Below are positions 35,002 to 43,860 of a DNA stretch of 64,000 nucleotides, in pieces (the stretch's first letter is position 1; each line of letters starts with the position of its first letter). A model generated the notes under the pieces. It saw only the letters and a program-made list of their open reading frames with translations. It was not told the origin of the DNA and did no database searches. Made by a program: the position numbers and the translations under genes. The DNA comes from Tepidimonas fonticaldi (lineage in GTDB: Bacteria; Pseudomonadota; Gammaproteobacteria; Burkholderiales; Burkholderiaceae_C), in the NCBI RefSeq assembly GCF_007556755.1, contig NZ_VJOO01000004.1, positions 107,096 through 171,095 of the forward strand, written 5' to 3'.

Positions 35002-35895
35002 GTGAGCGGACCGCTGCACGGCGCCCCATCCACCGACGCCCCCGCACGGGCCCCCTCCACCCTGGGGTGGGAGCTGGCCGCGTGGTTCCAGACCCCGCCG
35101 GGCCGGTATTTGCTGGACTGGGAGCGGACGCGGTTTGCCGAAGCCGTCGCCGACGCCTTTGGCTACCACGCCCTGCAGTTGGGGTTGCCCCAACTCGATG
35201 CGCTGGCGGGCAACCGCATGCCGCACCGCTGGCTGGCCCTGCCCGAGGTGCCAGGCTCGCCTCATGCGCCTGATTCACCGGACACGTCCAACGCCGCATT
35301 GCCCCTCGCGCTCACCCCTCTAGGGCGGCGGGTGGACCTTGTGAGCCATGCGGCGGCGCTGCCGTTTCCTGCCGCCAGCCTGGATTTGGTGCTGCTGCCC
35401 CACACGCTGGAGCTGAGCGCCGATCCGCATGCCGTCTTGCGCGAGGTGGAGCGTGTGCTCGTGCCCAACGGGCGGGTGGTCATCACCGGCCTCAACCCCG
35501 CCAGTTGGTGGGGGCTGCGCCAACACCGCGCGCACTGGATGGCGCGCATCGGCCTTGGGCGGACGCGGCTGGCGCGGCTGTACCTGCCAGAGGCCGGCGC
35601 CTTCATCGGGCCGTGGCGGCTGCAGGACTGGCTGCGGCTGCTGAGCCTGGAAGTCGAGCAGCTGGCCTACGGCTGCTACCGCCCCACCGTGCGCAGCGAA
35701 CGCTGGCTGCAGCGCTGGGCCTGGATGGACCGCTGGGGCCCGTGGGCCTGGGCACCGTTGGGTGCCGTGTATTTCATCGTTGCCGTCAAGCGCGTGCGCG
35801 GCATGCACCTGCTGGGGCCGGCGTGGCGGCCGACGCGTGCCGCCGCCGCCCCGGCCGTCGTGGCGCGCCGCGACGGTGATCCCTCCCGACCATGA
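35002..35895 (+). CDS. Class I SAM-dependent methyltransferase
   Basis: A 297-residue protein of the Methyltransf_11 type commonly encoded just before rnh[21 protein letters not shown] near residue 117 and [20 protein letters not shown] near 150 are motifs post-I to III. The usual glycine-rich motif I is weak here ([14 protein letters not shown] region), so SAM binding should be checked. The C-terminal part ([27 protein letters not shown]) is conserved in the family. The start is GTG 35002. The last 4 bases overlap rnhA. Confidence 0.82.
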   Translation: MSGPLHGAPSTDAPARAPSTLGWELAAWFQTPPGRYLLDWERTRFAEAVADAFGYHALQLGLPQLDALAGNRMPHRWLALPEVPGSPHAPDSPDTSNAALPLALTPLGRRVDLVSHAAALPFPAASLDLVLLPHTLELSADPHAVLREVERVLVPNGRVVITGLNPASWWGLRQHRAHWMARIGLGRTRLARLYLPEAGAFIGPWRLQDWLRLLSLEVEQLAYGCYRPTVRSERWLQRWAWMDRWGPWAWAPLGAVYFIVAVKRVRGMHLLGPAWRPTRAAAAPAVVARRDGDPSRP

Positions 35896-36329
35896 CCGAC
35901 GTCACCATCTACACCGACGGGGCCTGCAAGGGCAACCCCGGGCCCGGCGGCTGGGGCGCGCTGCTGCGCGCGGGCCAGGCCGAAAAAGAACTCTGGGGCG
36001 GTGAGCCGCAGACCACCAACAACCGCATGGAGCTGACCGCGGTGATCGAGGCGCTGGCGGCGCTCAAGCGCCCGTGCCGCGTGCACCTGTACCTGGACAG
36101 CGAATATGTGCGCAAGGGCATCACCGAATGGCTGCCCGGGTGGAAGGCGCGCGGCTGGAAGACCGCCGAGCGCAAACCGGTCAAAAACGACGACCTGTGG
36201 CGCCGGCTGGACGAACTGGTGCACGGCCGCGGCCACGAGGTCCACTGGCACTGGGTGCGCGGCCACAGCGGCGACCCCGGTAACGAGCGTGCCGACGCGC
36301 TGGCCAACCGCGGCGTCCCCGGGCGCTAA
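35892..36329 (+). CDS. rnhA: Ribonuclease HI
   Basis: A 145-residue RNase HI that removes RNA from RNA-DNA hybrids. The four acidic active-site residues are visible in [44 protein letters not shown] and NERADALAN. The basic protrusion [20 protein letters not shown] is present. Start ATG 35892 overlaps the methyltransferase stop (ATGA). Length is typical. Confidence 0.97.
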   Translation: MTDVTIYTDGACKGNPGPGGWGALLRAGQAEKELWGGEPQTTNNRMELTAVIEALAALKRPCRVHLYLDSEYVRKGITEWLPGWKARGWKTAERKPVKNDDLWRRLDELVHGRGHEVHWHWVRGHSGDPGNERADALANRGVPGR

Positions 36330-36353
36330 TCCGCGGCGGGGCCGTCCCACGCG

Positions 36354-36385
36354 TTTACACGGCGGAAACGCGCTTCCGCTACAGT
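36354..36385 (+). promoter_or_regulatory. Putative operator-promoter of the RND efflux genes
   Basis: TTTACA (36354-36359) and TACAGT (36380-36385) are about 20 bases apart, too far for a standard sigma70 promoter but close to the long spacing used by MerR-type activators. Between them lies a 6-6-6 inverted repeat, GCGGAA (36362-36367) and TTCCGC (36374-36379). It is the only structured element in the 90-base gap before the adaptor gene. Function is inferred. Confidence 0.4.
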
Positions 36386-36419
36386 GCATGTCCATTGACG
36401 ACCACGACGGGAACACGGC

Positions 36420-37712
36420 ATGGCTTTAGGCAACAGACCGGTGGCATCGCTGGCGGGGGCCGCATTGATCGCCTTGGCCGCGGGCGCCTGGTGGTGGCAG
36501 CGGCCGGCGCCGGCGGGCGCTGACCCAGGGCCTGCTTCCGCCGTGGCCGCCACTGGTGCGCCGGGCAGTCCGGCGGCGGCCCCGTCGGGCGGGGCGCCCG
36601 GTGGACGCTCGGGAAGTCCCAGCGCGGCGGGACCGGGCGGCCCCGGCCGCGGTGGCCCGCCGGCGGTGGAAGTGGCGCCGGTCGAGACCGCCCCGATCGT
36701 GGAGGAGTCGCAGGCCGTGGGCACGTTGATGGCGCGCCAGCGCGTCGTGGTGCGGCCGGAGGTGGCCGGGCGCATCGTCGCCATCGGCTTCGGCGACGGT
36801 GCCCCGGTGCGCAAGGGGCAGCTGCTGGTGCAGTTGGACGATGCGCTGCAACGCGCAGAGCTGGCCCAGGCGCAGGCGCAGCTGACGGTGCAGCAGGCCA
36901 ACCTGCGCCGCCACGAGGAGCTGGTGGCACAGGGCTTCGTCGCGCAGCGCGTGCTGGACGAAAGCCGCGCCGCCGTGCAGGTGGCCCAGGCGCAGGTGGA
37001 CCTGGCGCAGGCGCGGCTGGCCCGCATGCGCATCGTGGCGCCGTTCGACGGCGTGGCCGGCATCCGCGCCGTGCACGTCGGCGAGTACGTCAAGGACGGC
37101 GCGGAGCTCGTGCATCTGGAGGATCTGTCGCAGCTGGTGGTGGACTTTCGCCTGCCCGAGCGGCTGCAGCCGCGCGTGCGCGTCGGCCAGCCGCTGCGGC
37201 TGCAGGTGGACGCGCGCCCCGGGCAGACGGTGCCGGCGCGCATCGTCGCCATCGACCCGGCGCTGGACGCCGACGGGCGGGCGCTGGTGGTGCGCGCGGC
37301 GCTGGACGGCGGCCGCCACGGCCTGCAGCCCGGCATGTTCGTGCGCGTGGCGCTGGAGCTGGGCCGCGACGACGCGGCGCTGCTGGTGCCGGAGGAGGCC
37401 ATCGTGCCGCAGGGGCAGCAGTTCTTCGTCTGGCGGCTGCGCCCGGCGGCAGGGGAAGCTCCGCCGGAGGTCGAGCGCGTCGCCGTGCGGCTGGGACTGC
37501 GCCGTGACGGCCAGGTACAGGTCACCCAAGGCCTGCAGGCCGGTGACACCATCGTCATCGCCGGCCAGCAGCGCCTGCAGCGCGACGGCACGCCGGTGCG
37601 CGTCGTCGACCCGAACCGCCCCGGGCCGGGCGGGCCGGCGGGGGCCTCAGGCGGCGGCAAACCCGGCGCTGGTCAGCCCGGCGGCGGCGCCCCCGCGCGG
37701 CCTAGCGCCTGA
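36420..37712 (+). CDS. RND efflux periplasmic adaptor subunit (MFP family)
   Basis: A 430-residue membrane fusion protein. An N-terminal hydrophobic anchor (SLAGAALIALAAGAWWW) is followed by an unusually long Pro/Gly/Ala linker to about residue 85. Then come the lipoyl half-motifs GRIVAIGFGDGAPVRKGQLL and RMRIVAPFDGVAGIRAVHVG around a coiled-coil hairpin, and the beta-barrel segment (DFRLPERLQPRVRVGQPLRL). The C-terminus is again a Gly/Pro tail. It bridges the pump to an outer-membrane channel. The pump gene follows after 21 bases; no TolC-type gene is present nearby. Confidence 0.93.
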   Translation: MALGNRPVASLAGAALIALAAGAWWWQRPAPAGADPGPASAVAATGAPGSPAAAPSGGAPGGRSGSPSAAGPGGPGRGGPPAVEVAPVETAPIVEESQAVGTLMARQRVVVRPEVAGRIVAIGFGDGAPVRKGQLLVQLDDALQRAELAQAQAQLTVQQANLRRHEELVAQGFVAQRVLDESRAAVQVAQAQVDLAQARLARMRIVAPFDGVAGIRAVHVGEYVKDGAELVHLEDLSQLVVDFRLPERLQPRVRVGQPLRLQVDARPGQTVPARIVAIDPALDADGRALVVRAALDGGRHGLQPGMFVRVALELGRDDAALLVPEEAIVPQGQQFFVWRLRPAAGEAPPEVERVAVRLGLRRDGQVQVTQGLQAGDTIVIAGQQRLQRDGTPVRVVDPNRPGPGGPAGASGGGKPGAGQPGGGAPARPSA

Positions 37713-37733
37713 CGCGGCGCGAGGAGCGGCCCC

Positions 37734-40700
37734 ATGCAGTTGCCCGAAATCGCCATTCGCCGCCCGGTGTTCGCCACCGTGCTGTCGCTGCTGATCGTGC
37801 TGGTCGGCTGGGTCTCGTTCCAGCAGCTCGCGGTGCGCGAGTACCCGAAGATCGACGAGCCGGTCGTCACCGTCACCACGCGGCTGGCCGGCGCCTCCAG
37901 CGAGGTGATCGAATCCACCGTCACCAAGCCGCTGGAGGATTCGCTGGCCGGCATCGAGGGGGTGGACGTCATCACCTCGATCAGCCGGCCGGAGCAGAGC
38001 CAGATCACGGTGCGCTTCCGGCTGGAGCGCGACCCCGACGCCGCCGCCGCCGAGGTGCGCGACAAGGTCGCGCGCGTGCGTGGCCGCCTGCCGCAGACGG
38101 TGGACGAGCCGGTGGTGGCCAAGGTGGAGGCCGACGCCTTTCCGGTCATCTGGATCGCGCTGTCGTCCGATCGCTACAGCCCGCTGGAGCTGACGGATCT
38201 GGCCAACCGCATCGCCAAGCCGGTGCTGCAGACCGCTACCGGCGTGGCCGAGGTGCGCATCTTCGGCGAGCGGCGCTTCTCGATGCGGCTGTGGCCGGAC
38301 CCGGATCGCCTGGCGGCCTACGGCCTGACGGTGCAGGATCTGGAGGACGCGCTGCGCCGCGCCAATCTGGAGGTGCCGGCGGGCCGCGTCGAAAGCCGCC
38401 TGCGCGAGTTCAACGTCACCGCCGCCACCGACCTGCAGACGCCGGAGCAGTTCCGCGCGGTGGTGATCCGCGAAGTGGGTGGCCTGCCGATTCGCGTCGG
38501 CGATGTGGCGCGCGTCGAGCAGGGCGCGGCCGACGAGCGCTCCTCCGTGCGCCTCAACGGCCGCGACACCGTGTCGCTCGGCGTCATCCGCCAGGCCACG
38601 GCCAACCCGCTGGAGATGTCGGCCGCGGTGCGTGCGCTGCTGGACAAGGTGCGCGCCGACCTGCCCCCCGGCATCGACGTGCAGGTCGCCAACGACAACT
38701 CGGTGTTCATCGACCGCTCGATCAAGGCCGTCTACGCGACGATCCTGGAGGCGGTGGTGCTGGTCACGCTGGTCATCGTGGTGTTTCTGCGCAGCGCGCG
38801 CGCCTCGATCATCCCGCTGGTGACGATTCCGGTCAGCCTCATCGGGGCGTTCGCGCTGATGGCGCTGTTTGGCTTCACCATCAACACGCTGACGCTGCTG
38901 GCGCTGGTGCTGGCCATCGGGCTGGTGGTGGACGACGCCATCGTCGTGCTGGAGAACATCCACCGCCACATCGAGGAGGGCATGACGCCGCTGGCCGCGG
39001 CGATCAAGGGCTCGCGCGAGATCGCGTTCGCGGTGGTGGCGATGACGCTGACGCTGGCGGCGGTGTACGCGCCGCTGGCTTTCACGCCGGGGCGCACCGG
39101 GCGGCTGTTCGCGGAGTTCGCGCTGGCGCTCGCCGGGGCGGTGCTGGTGTCGGGGTTCGTGGCGCTGACGCTCTCCCCGATGATGTGCGCCAAGCTGCTG
39201 CGCCATCAGGCGCAGCCGGGCTGGTTCGACCGCACGATGGAGCGAGCGCTGCAGGCGCTCACTCGCGGCTACGGCGCGGCGCTGGCGGTGGCGCTGCGCT
39301 GGCGCTGGGCCGTGGTGGGGGTGATGCTGGCCAGCGCGGCGGCAAGCGTCTGGCTGCTGCGCACCACCAAGCAGGAACTCGCGCCGCTGGAGGACCGCGG
39401 CGTCATCCTCACCATCGTCAACGCGCCGGACGGCGCCACCGCCGCCTACACCTCGCGCTACGCCGCCGCCATCGAGCGCATCGGCGCGCAGTACGAGGAG
39501 TTCGACCGCATCTTCGCGCTGGTCGGCAACCCCACCGTGTCGCAGGCGACCGTCTTTTTCCGCGCCAAGCCGTGGGAGGAGCGCCAGCGCTCGACGCTGG
39601 AGCTGGCGCGCGAGATCGCGCCGAAGGTCGCCGGCCTGCCGGGCGTGACGGCGTTTCCGATCACGCCGCCGTCGCTGGGGCAGGGCTTTCGCGAGCGGCC
39701 GGTCAATTACGTCATCACCACCAACGACAGCTACGCCAACCTGGCGCGCGTGGTCGGCGAGTTCCAGCGCCGCATGGCGCAGGTTCCGGGCTTCCTGCAG
39801 GTGGACACCGACCTGCGCATGAACAAGCCCGAGCTGCGGCTGGAGGTGGACCGCGAGCGCGCCGCGGCGCTGGGCGTCAGCGTCGACGCGGTGGCGCGCA
39901 CGGTGGAGACGATGCTGGGCGGCCGCGTGGTCGGCCGCTACAAGCGCGAGGGCGAGCAGTACGACGTCATCGTGCAGACCGCGGCCAGCGATCGCAGCGT
40001 GCCGCAGGACATCGAGCGGCTCTACGTGCGCGGGCGCAACAACGCGATGGTGCCGCTGTCGGCCCTGGTCAAGGTGCAGGAGGTGGTGGCGCCGCGCGAG
40101 CTGAACCACTTCGCGCAGCGGCGCAGTGCTTCCCTCTCCGCCAACCTGGCGCCGGACTTCGGGCTCGGCGAGGCGCTGGCGACGATGGACCAGATCGCGC
40201 GCGAGGTGCTGCCGGAGGGCTACACCACCGACCTCAACGGCCAGAGCCGCGAATTCCGCGCCGCCTCCGGCGCGCTGGCGCTGGTGTTCGTGCTGGCGCT
40301 GCTGTTCATCTACCTGGTGCTGGCGGCGCAGTTCGAAAGCTTCCTCGACCCGTTCATCATCATGCTGTCGGTGCCGCTGTCGATGCTGGGGGCGCTGGCG
40401 GCGCTGAAGTGGACCGGCGGCACGCTCAACGTCTTCAGCCAGATCGGCCTCGTCACGCTGGTGGGCCTGATCACCAAGCACGGCATCCTGATCGTGGAAT
40501 TCGCCAACCAGCTGCGCCAGCAGGGGCTGGAGACGCTGGCCGCCGTGCGCCGCGCCGCCGAGCTGCGCCTGCGCCCGATCCTGATGACCACCGGCGCGAT
40601 GGTGCTGGGGGCCATCCCGCTGGCGCTGGCCAGCGGCGCCGGGGCGGAGAGCCGCCAGCAGATCGGCTGGGTCATCGTCGGCGGCATGAGCTTGGGCACC

Positions 40701-40799
40701 TTGCTGACCATCTTCGTCGTGCCGACGATGTACCTGCTGCTGGCCCGCCGCCGCGTGCCGGGGCCGGATCGGACGGTGGTGGAAGGACCGGGGTGCTGA
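37734..40799 (+). CDS. RND efflux transporter permease (AcrB/MexF superfamily)
   Basis: A 1021-residue inner-membrane proton/drug antiporter. It has the N-terminal IAIRRPVFATVLSLLIVLVG, the large periplasmic loops, and TM4 with the essential GLVVDDAIVVLENIHRHIEEG (double Asp proton relay, about residues 398-418, read in parts). The second half repeats the fold with IGLVTLVGLITKHGILIVEF near 900. Length and topology are complete. Substrates cannot be predicted; sequence style is closer to the MdtB/BpeF-like aerobic pumps than to heavy-metal CzcA. The gene ends at the junction with a damaged toxin gene. Confidence 0.95.
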   Translation: MQLPEIAIRRPVFATVLSLLIVLVGWVSFQQLAVREYPKIDEPVVTVTTRLAGASSEVIESTVTKPLEDSLAGIEGVDVITSISRPEQSQITVRFRLERDPDAAAAEVRDKVARVRGRLPQTVDEPVVAKVEADAFPVIWIALSSDRYSPLELTDLANRIAKPVLQTATGVAEVRIFGERRFSMRLWPDPDRLAAYGLTVQDLEDALRRANLEVPAGRVESRLREFNVTAATDLQTPEQFRAVVIREVGGLPIRVGDVARVEQGAADERSSVRLNGRDTVSLGVIRQATANPLEMSAAVRALLDKVRADLPPGIDVQVANDNSVFIDRSIKAVYATILEAVVLVTLVIVVFLRSARASIIPLVTIPVSLIGAFALMALFGFTINTLTLLALVLAIGLVVDDAIVVLENIHRHIEEGMTPLAAAIKGSREIAFAVVAMTLTLAAVYAPLAFTPGRTGRLFAEFALALAGAVLVSGFVALTLSPMMCAKLLRHQAQPGWFDRTMERALQALTRGYGAALAVALRWRWAVVGVMLASAAASVWLLRTTKQELAPLEDRGVILTIVNAPDGATAAYTSRYAAAIERIGAQYEEFDRIFALVGNPTVSQATVFFRAKPWEERQRSTLELAREIAPKVAGLPGVTAFPITPPSLGQGFRERPVNYVITTNDSYANLARVVGEFQRRMAQVPGFLQVDTDLRMNKPELRLEVDRERAAALGVSVDAVARTVETMLGGRVVGRYKREGEQYDVIVQTAASDRSVPQDIERLYVRGRNNAMVPLSALVKVQEVVAPRELNHFAQRRSASLSANLAPDFGLGEALATMDQIAREVLPEGYTTDLNGQSREFRAASGALALVFVLALLFIYLVLAAQFESFLDPFIIMLSVPLSMLGALAALKWTGGTLNVFSQIGLVTLVGLITKHGILIVEFANQLRQQGLETLAAVRRAAELRLRPILMTTGAMVLGAIPLALASGAGAESRQQIGWVIVGGMSLGTLLTIFVVPTMYLLLARRRVPGPDRTVVEGPGC

Positions 40800-41169
40800 A
40801 AGTCCCTGACATTGCGCGACACCAGGATCAGCCCGTGGGCCAGTGCCGTGGCGGCAGCAGGCTGTCGATGGCGGGCAGCGGCCGCTTTGCATAGGCGAGC
40901 AACCGACCCCAACGGTCCGCCACTCTTGCGTCGATGGGAAGGACGCGCCCCGCGAAGAATGAGGGCAGCTCGACTTCCAGCCAGTCGATGAGCCGGCTCT
41001 TGCGCTCCCCGTCGGCCAGGCCGTCGATGCCCTTGCGCAGTTCACCCAGCGTCAGGACGGACAGGTACAGCGTGCTGGCCGGGCGGTTGGTCATCCAGCG
41101 CACCACGTGCTCATCCGGCTGCCGGCGGCGCAGCTCCGACAGAACGTTGGTGTCGATCAAGTAGCTCAA
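40800..41169 (-). pseudogene. PIN-domain toxin (VapC/FitB-like), frameshifted and 3'-truncated
   Basis: A PIN ribonuclease toxin reads from a TTG at 41169 (LSYLIDTNVLSELRRRQPDE; GGAGG 7 bases upstream; overlaps the antitoxin stop). It continues through TLYLSVLTLGELRKGI to RPLPAIDSLL near 40862, then ends abnormally as PPRHWPTG. The expected continuation (AATALAHGLILVSRNVRDFQ) is present in the next frame at about 40799-40858. A single lost G in CTGCTG(G)CCGCC explains it. Even in the restored frame the normal C-terminal strand is missing, because the sequence runs into the end of the RND pump gene. Active toxin is therefore unlikely. One base could also be a sequencing error. Confidence 0.8.
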
Positions 41170-41417
41170 AGCGCCACCTCCCGGGTCATGCTGTCGTCCC
41201 GGGAGAGGTCGATGTCGTCGCTGTCGAACAGCGGGGAGCACCGGATGAAGTCGACCAAGGACTGGCGGGCGCCGGTCAGCCGTTCGTAGTCGGCGCGGGA
41301 CAGCACGACGGCGACGTCACGCCCATGCCACGTGATGGCCTGGGGTCCGTGGTGCTGGCTTTCGCGGACGAGTTCGGACAGATGGGTCTTGGCTTCCTGC
41401 ATCGGCCAGGCACGCAT
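41166..41417 (-). CDS. Phd/YefM family antitoxin
   Basis: An 83-residue Phd-like antitoxin: MRAWPMQEAKTHLSELVRES is the DNA-binding N-terminal fold and HGRDVAVVLSRADYERLTG the family core; the acidic C-terminus (SDDIDLSRDD) would wrap the toxin. GGAGGG lies 8 bases before ATG 41417. The stop overlaps the TTG start of the PIN toxin, the usual antitoxin-first coupling. The antitoxin appears intact although its toxin is broken. A 7-7-7 inverted repeat upstream is its probable operator. Confidence 0.85.
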   Translation of the reverse strand: MRAWPMQEAKTHLSELVRESQHHGPQAITWHGRDVAVVLSRADYERLTGARQSLVDFIRCSPLFDSDDIDLSRDDSMTREVAL

Positions 41418-41438
41418 GGCAGTCGCCCTCCAATTCAA

Positions 41439-41459
41439 CCAGAATGGTCGGAATTCTGG
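41439..41459. promoter_or_regulatory. Operator of the toxin-antitoxin pair
   Basis: CCAGAAT (41439-41445) and ATTCTGG (41453-41459) form a perfect inverted repeat with a 7-base spacer, 22 bases upstream of the antitoxin ATG. Phd-type antitoxins autoregulate through such palindromes. Binding is inferred from position and symmetry. Confidence 0.55.
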
Positions 41460-41515
41460 GGGCGCCGGCGTGCCATGCAAGCCGTCCGGCTGCGGGATGG
41501 AGCGTCAAGTCCCGC

Positions 41516-43213
41516 TCACAACACCTCACTCGCAAAATCCGCCAGCCGTGACCGCTCGCCGCGCGCCAGCGTGACGTGGCCGCCGTGCGGCCAGCCCTTG
41601 AAGCGGTCCACCACGTAGGTCAGGCCGGAGGAGCCCTCGGTCAGGTACGGGGTGTCGATCTGCGCCAGGTTGCCCATGCAGACCAGCTTGGTGCCGGGGC
41701 CGGCGCGGGTGATCAGCGTCTTCATCTGCTTGGGCGTGAGGTTCTGCGCCTCGTCGATGATGACGTACTTGTTCAGGAAGGTTCGGCCGCGCATGAAGTT
41801 CATGCTCTTGATCTTGACGCGGCTGCGGATGAGGTCGTTGGTGGCGGCGCGGCCCCATTCGCCGGCGCTGTTGCGCGCGCCCTGGGCCAGGAACTCCAGG
41901 TTGTCGTCCAGCGCGCCCATCCACGGGCCCATCTTCTCTTCCTCCGTGCCGGGCAGGAAGCCGATGTCCTCGCCGACGCTGACGGTGGCCCGCGTCATGA
42001 TGATCTCGCCGTAGCGGCGTTCGTCCAGCACCTGCGTGAGGCCCGCGGCCAGCGCCATCAGCGTCTTGCCGGTGCCGGCGGTGCCGGCCAGCGTGACGAA
42101 GTCGATGTCCGGGTCCATCAGCAGGTTGAGCGCAAAGTTCTGCTCGCGGTTGCGCGCGGCCACGCCCCAGACGGCGTTCTTCAGGTGCGTGTAGTCCTTG
42201 AGCGTGCGCAGCACGGCGGTCTTGCCGCGCAGCTCGACGACGCGGGCGTACAGCGGCGGCTCGCCCGGCACCTCGTAATACACAAACTGGTTGAGCAGCA
42301 ACTGCTCGACGATGGCGCCGCCGATCCGGTAGAAGGTGTGGCCGCCCTGTTGCCAGCTCTCCACGGTTTTGTTCTGGCGCGTCCAGAAGTCCGACGGCAG
42401 CGCCAGCGCCCCCGTGTAGAGCATGTCGGCGTCGTCCAGGGTTTTGTCGTTTTCGTAGTCCTCGGCGGCCAAGCCCAGCGCGCGCGCCTTGATGCGCATG
42501 TTGATGTCTTTGGACACCAACACGACGTCGCGGTCCGGGTGGCGGCCCTTGAGGGCCTGCACCACCGACAGGATTTGGTTGTCGGCCTTGCCCTGCGGCA
42601 GGTCGACGGGCAGCGCATGCGGCAGCAGCTCGGTCTGGAAGAACAGGGTCCCGGTGGCTTCGCCGTTGCCCAGGGCGGCGAGGGTGAGTCCTTGGCGGAT
42701 GTCCCCGTTGGCGCTGGCGGCCAGGGCGTCGAGGGTGCGGCTGGCTTGACGCGCGTTGCGCGCGACCTCGCTCATGCCCTTTTTGTTGTTGTCCAGCTCT
42801 TCCAGCACGATCATCGGCAGGAAGATGTCGTGCTCCTCGAAGCGGAACAGGCAACTGGGGTCGTGCATCAGCACGTTGGTGTCGAGCACGAACAGGCGCT
42901 TTTGGCCGGTGTGCGTGGACCGGCGCCGCGGCGTGGGCTTTGCCGCTGCGGTGGCCGGGGTCGGCGCGGCGGCCGCAGGCGCCTCGGTCACGGGGGCGGG
43001 GGCCGCGCCTTTGCGCTGCCCGGTGCGTCGGCTGCGCGATGGGGGCGAGGCGGCGGGAACGGCAGCGCTGGCGGCCGCGGGCGAGGGTGAGGGCGCGACG
43101 GCTGGTGCAACGGTGTCCGCCGTGGGCTCGGGCGGTTGGGCCGAAGTGGCGCGGGGGGATTTTTTGAGATCGACGCGATCGGCCTTGCGGCTGGGGGGCG
43201 GGGGCAGTGGCAT
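41516..43213 (-). CDS. PhoH family ATPase with N-terminal PIN domain (PhoH2)
   Basis: A 565-residue protein. A low-complexity Pro/Ala/basic N-terminus (about 1-100) leads to a PIN nuclease domain (KRLFVLDTNVLMHDPSCLFR at about 105-124; VVLVSKDINMRIKARALG). A C-terminal PhoH ATPase follows with Walker A GTAGTGKTLMALAAGL, the Walker B YVIIDEAQNLTPKQMKTLIT and GTKLVCMGNLAQIDTPYL. PhoH2 proteins are reported as RNA helicases/RNases. The unstructured N-terminal extension is long and may bind RNA. The gene lies just upstream of the antitoxin locus on the same strand with a 98-base gap. Confidence 0.94.
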   Translation of the reverse strand: MPLPPPPSRKADRVDLKKSPRATSAQPPEPTADTVAPAVAPSPSPAAASAAVPAASPPSRSRRTGQRKGAAPAPVTEAPAAAAPTPATAAAKPTPRRRSTHTGQKRLFVLDTNVLMHDPSCLFRFEEHDIFLPMIVLEELDNNKKGMSEVARNARQASRTLDALAASANGDIRQGLTLAALGNGEATGTLFFQTELLPHALPVDLPQGKADNQILSVVQALKGRHPDRDVVLVSKDINMRIKARALGLAAEDYENDKTLDDADMLYTGALALPSDFWTRQNKTVESWQQGGHTFYRIGGAIVEQLLLNQFVYYEVPGEPPLYARVVELRGKTAVLRTLKDYTHLKNAVWGVAARNREQNFALNLLMDPDIDFVTLAGTAGTGKTLMALAAGLTQVLDERRYGEIIMTRATVSVGEDIGFLPGTEEEKMGPWMGALDDNLEFLAQGARNSAGEWGRAATNDLIRSRVKIKSMNFMRGRTFLNKYVIIDEAQNLTPKQMKTLITRAGPGTKLVCMGNLAQIDTPYLTEGSSGLTYVVDRFKGWPHGGHVTLARGERSRLADFASEVL

Positions 43214-43294
43214 GAAATCATCATGCCAGAAAAACCGCAGCCGCCCATGGGGCGGCTGGTCGGCGGGGTGGGCAGGGCGCCCGGCGTGTGGGCT

Positions 43295-43771
43295 TCAAGC
43301 CACTTTTTTGAGCATCTTCACGGCCTTGAGGACTTCGTCCACGTGGCCCGGCACTTTGATGCCGCGCCACTCCTGCAGCAGGATGCCTTCGGGGCTGATC
43401 AGGAAGGTGCTGCGCTCGATGCCCTTGACCTTTTTGCCGTACATGATCTTGTTCTTGACGACGCCGAACATGTGGCACATCTTTTCTTCGGTGTCGGCGA
43501 TCAGCTCGAACGGCAACTCCAGTTTGGCCTTGAAGTCCTCGTGCGACTTGAGATTGTCGCGCGAGACGCCGAACACCTGCGCCCCCGCGCCGATGAACTC
43601 CTGGTACTGGTCCCGGAACTGCATGGCCTCGGTCGTGCAGCCGGGGGTGTGGTCCTTGGGGTAGAAGTACAGGATCAGCGTCTGGCCGAGGTGGGATTGG
43701 TGGGTGACTTTGATGCCGCCGGTCGCTTGGGCTTCGAACTCGGGAATCGGTTTGTTGACGACGACGGCCAT
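43295..43771 (-). CDS. bcp: Thioredoxin-dependent peroxiredoxin (BCP/PrxQ)
   Basis: A 158-residue peroxiredoxin. YFYPKDHTPGCTTEAMQFRD holds the peroxidatic Cys near residue 46. The resolving Cys often five positions later is absent (CTTEAM), so it would work as a 1-Cys enzyme or use Cys in KMCHMFG. Arg and Thr of the active site are retained (GIERSTFLIS). ATG 43771 starts the conserved MAVVVNKPIPEFEA. Removes H2O2 and alkyl peroxides. Minus strand, 80 bases before phoH2 on the opposite flank. Confidence 0.95.
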   Translation of the reverse strand: MAVVVNKPIPEFEAQATGGIKVTHQSHLGQTLILYFYPKDHTPGCTTEAMQFRDQYQEFIGAGAQVFGVSRDNLKSHEDFKAKLELPFELIADTEEKMCHMFGVVKNKIMYGKKVKGIERSTFLISPEGILLQEWRGIKVPGHVDEVLKAVKMLKKVA

Positions 43772-43860
43772 GGAGCAAATCCCCTGCGTGTTTGGATGGT
43801 CGAATTGGTCCGGGAAGAACCGCCGAACATCTTGATATTTTAGCGCATTTGCGCAGGGCC

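Noticed and set aside
37647..41045. Minus-strand open frame of over 1100 codons opposite the RND pump.
   Set aside because: Antisense to a complete AcrB-type pump. Its N-terminal part only borrows a piece of the PIN toxin region in another context.
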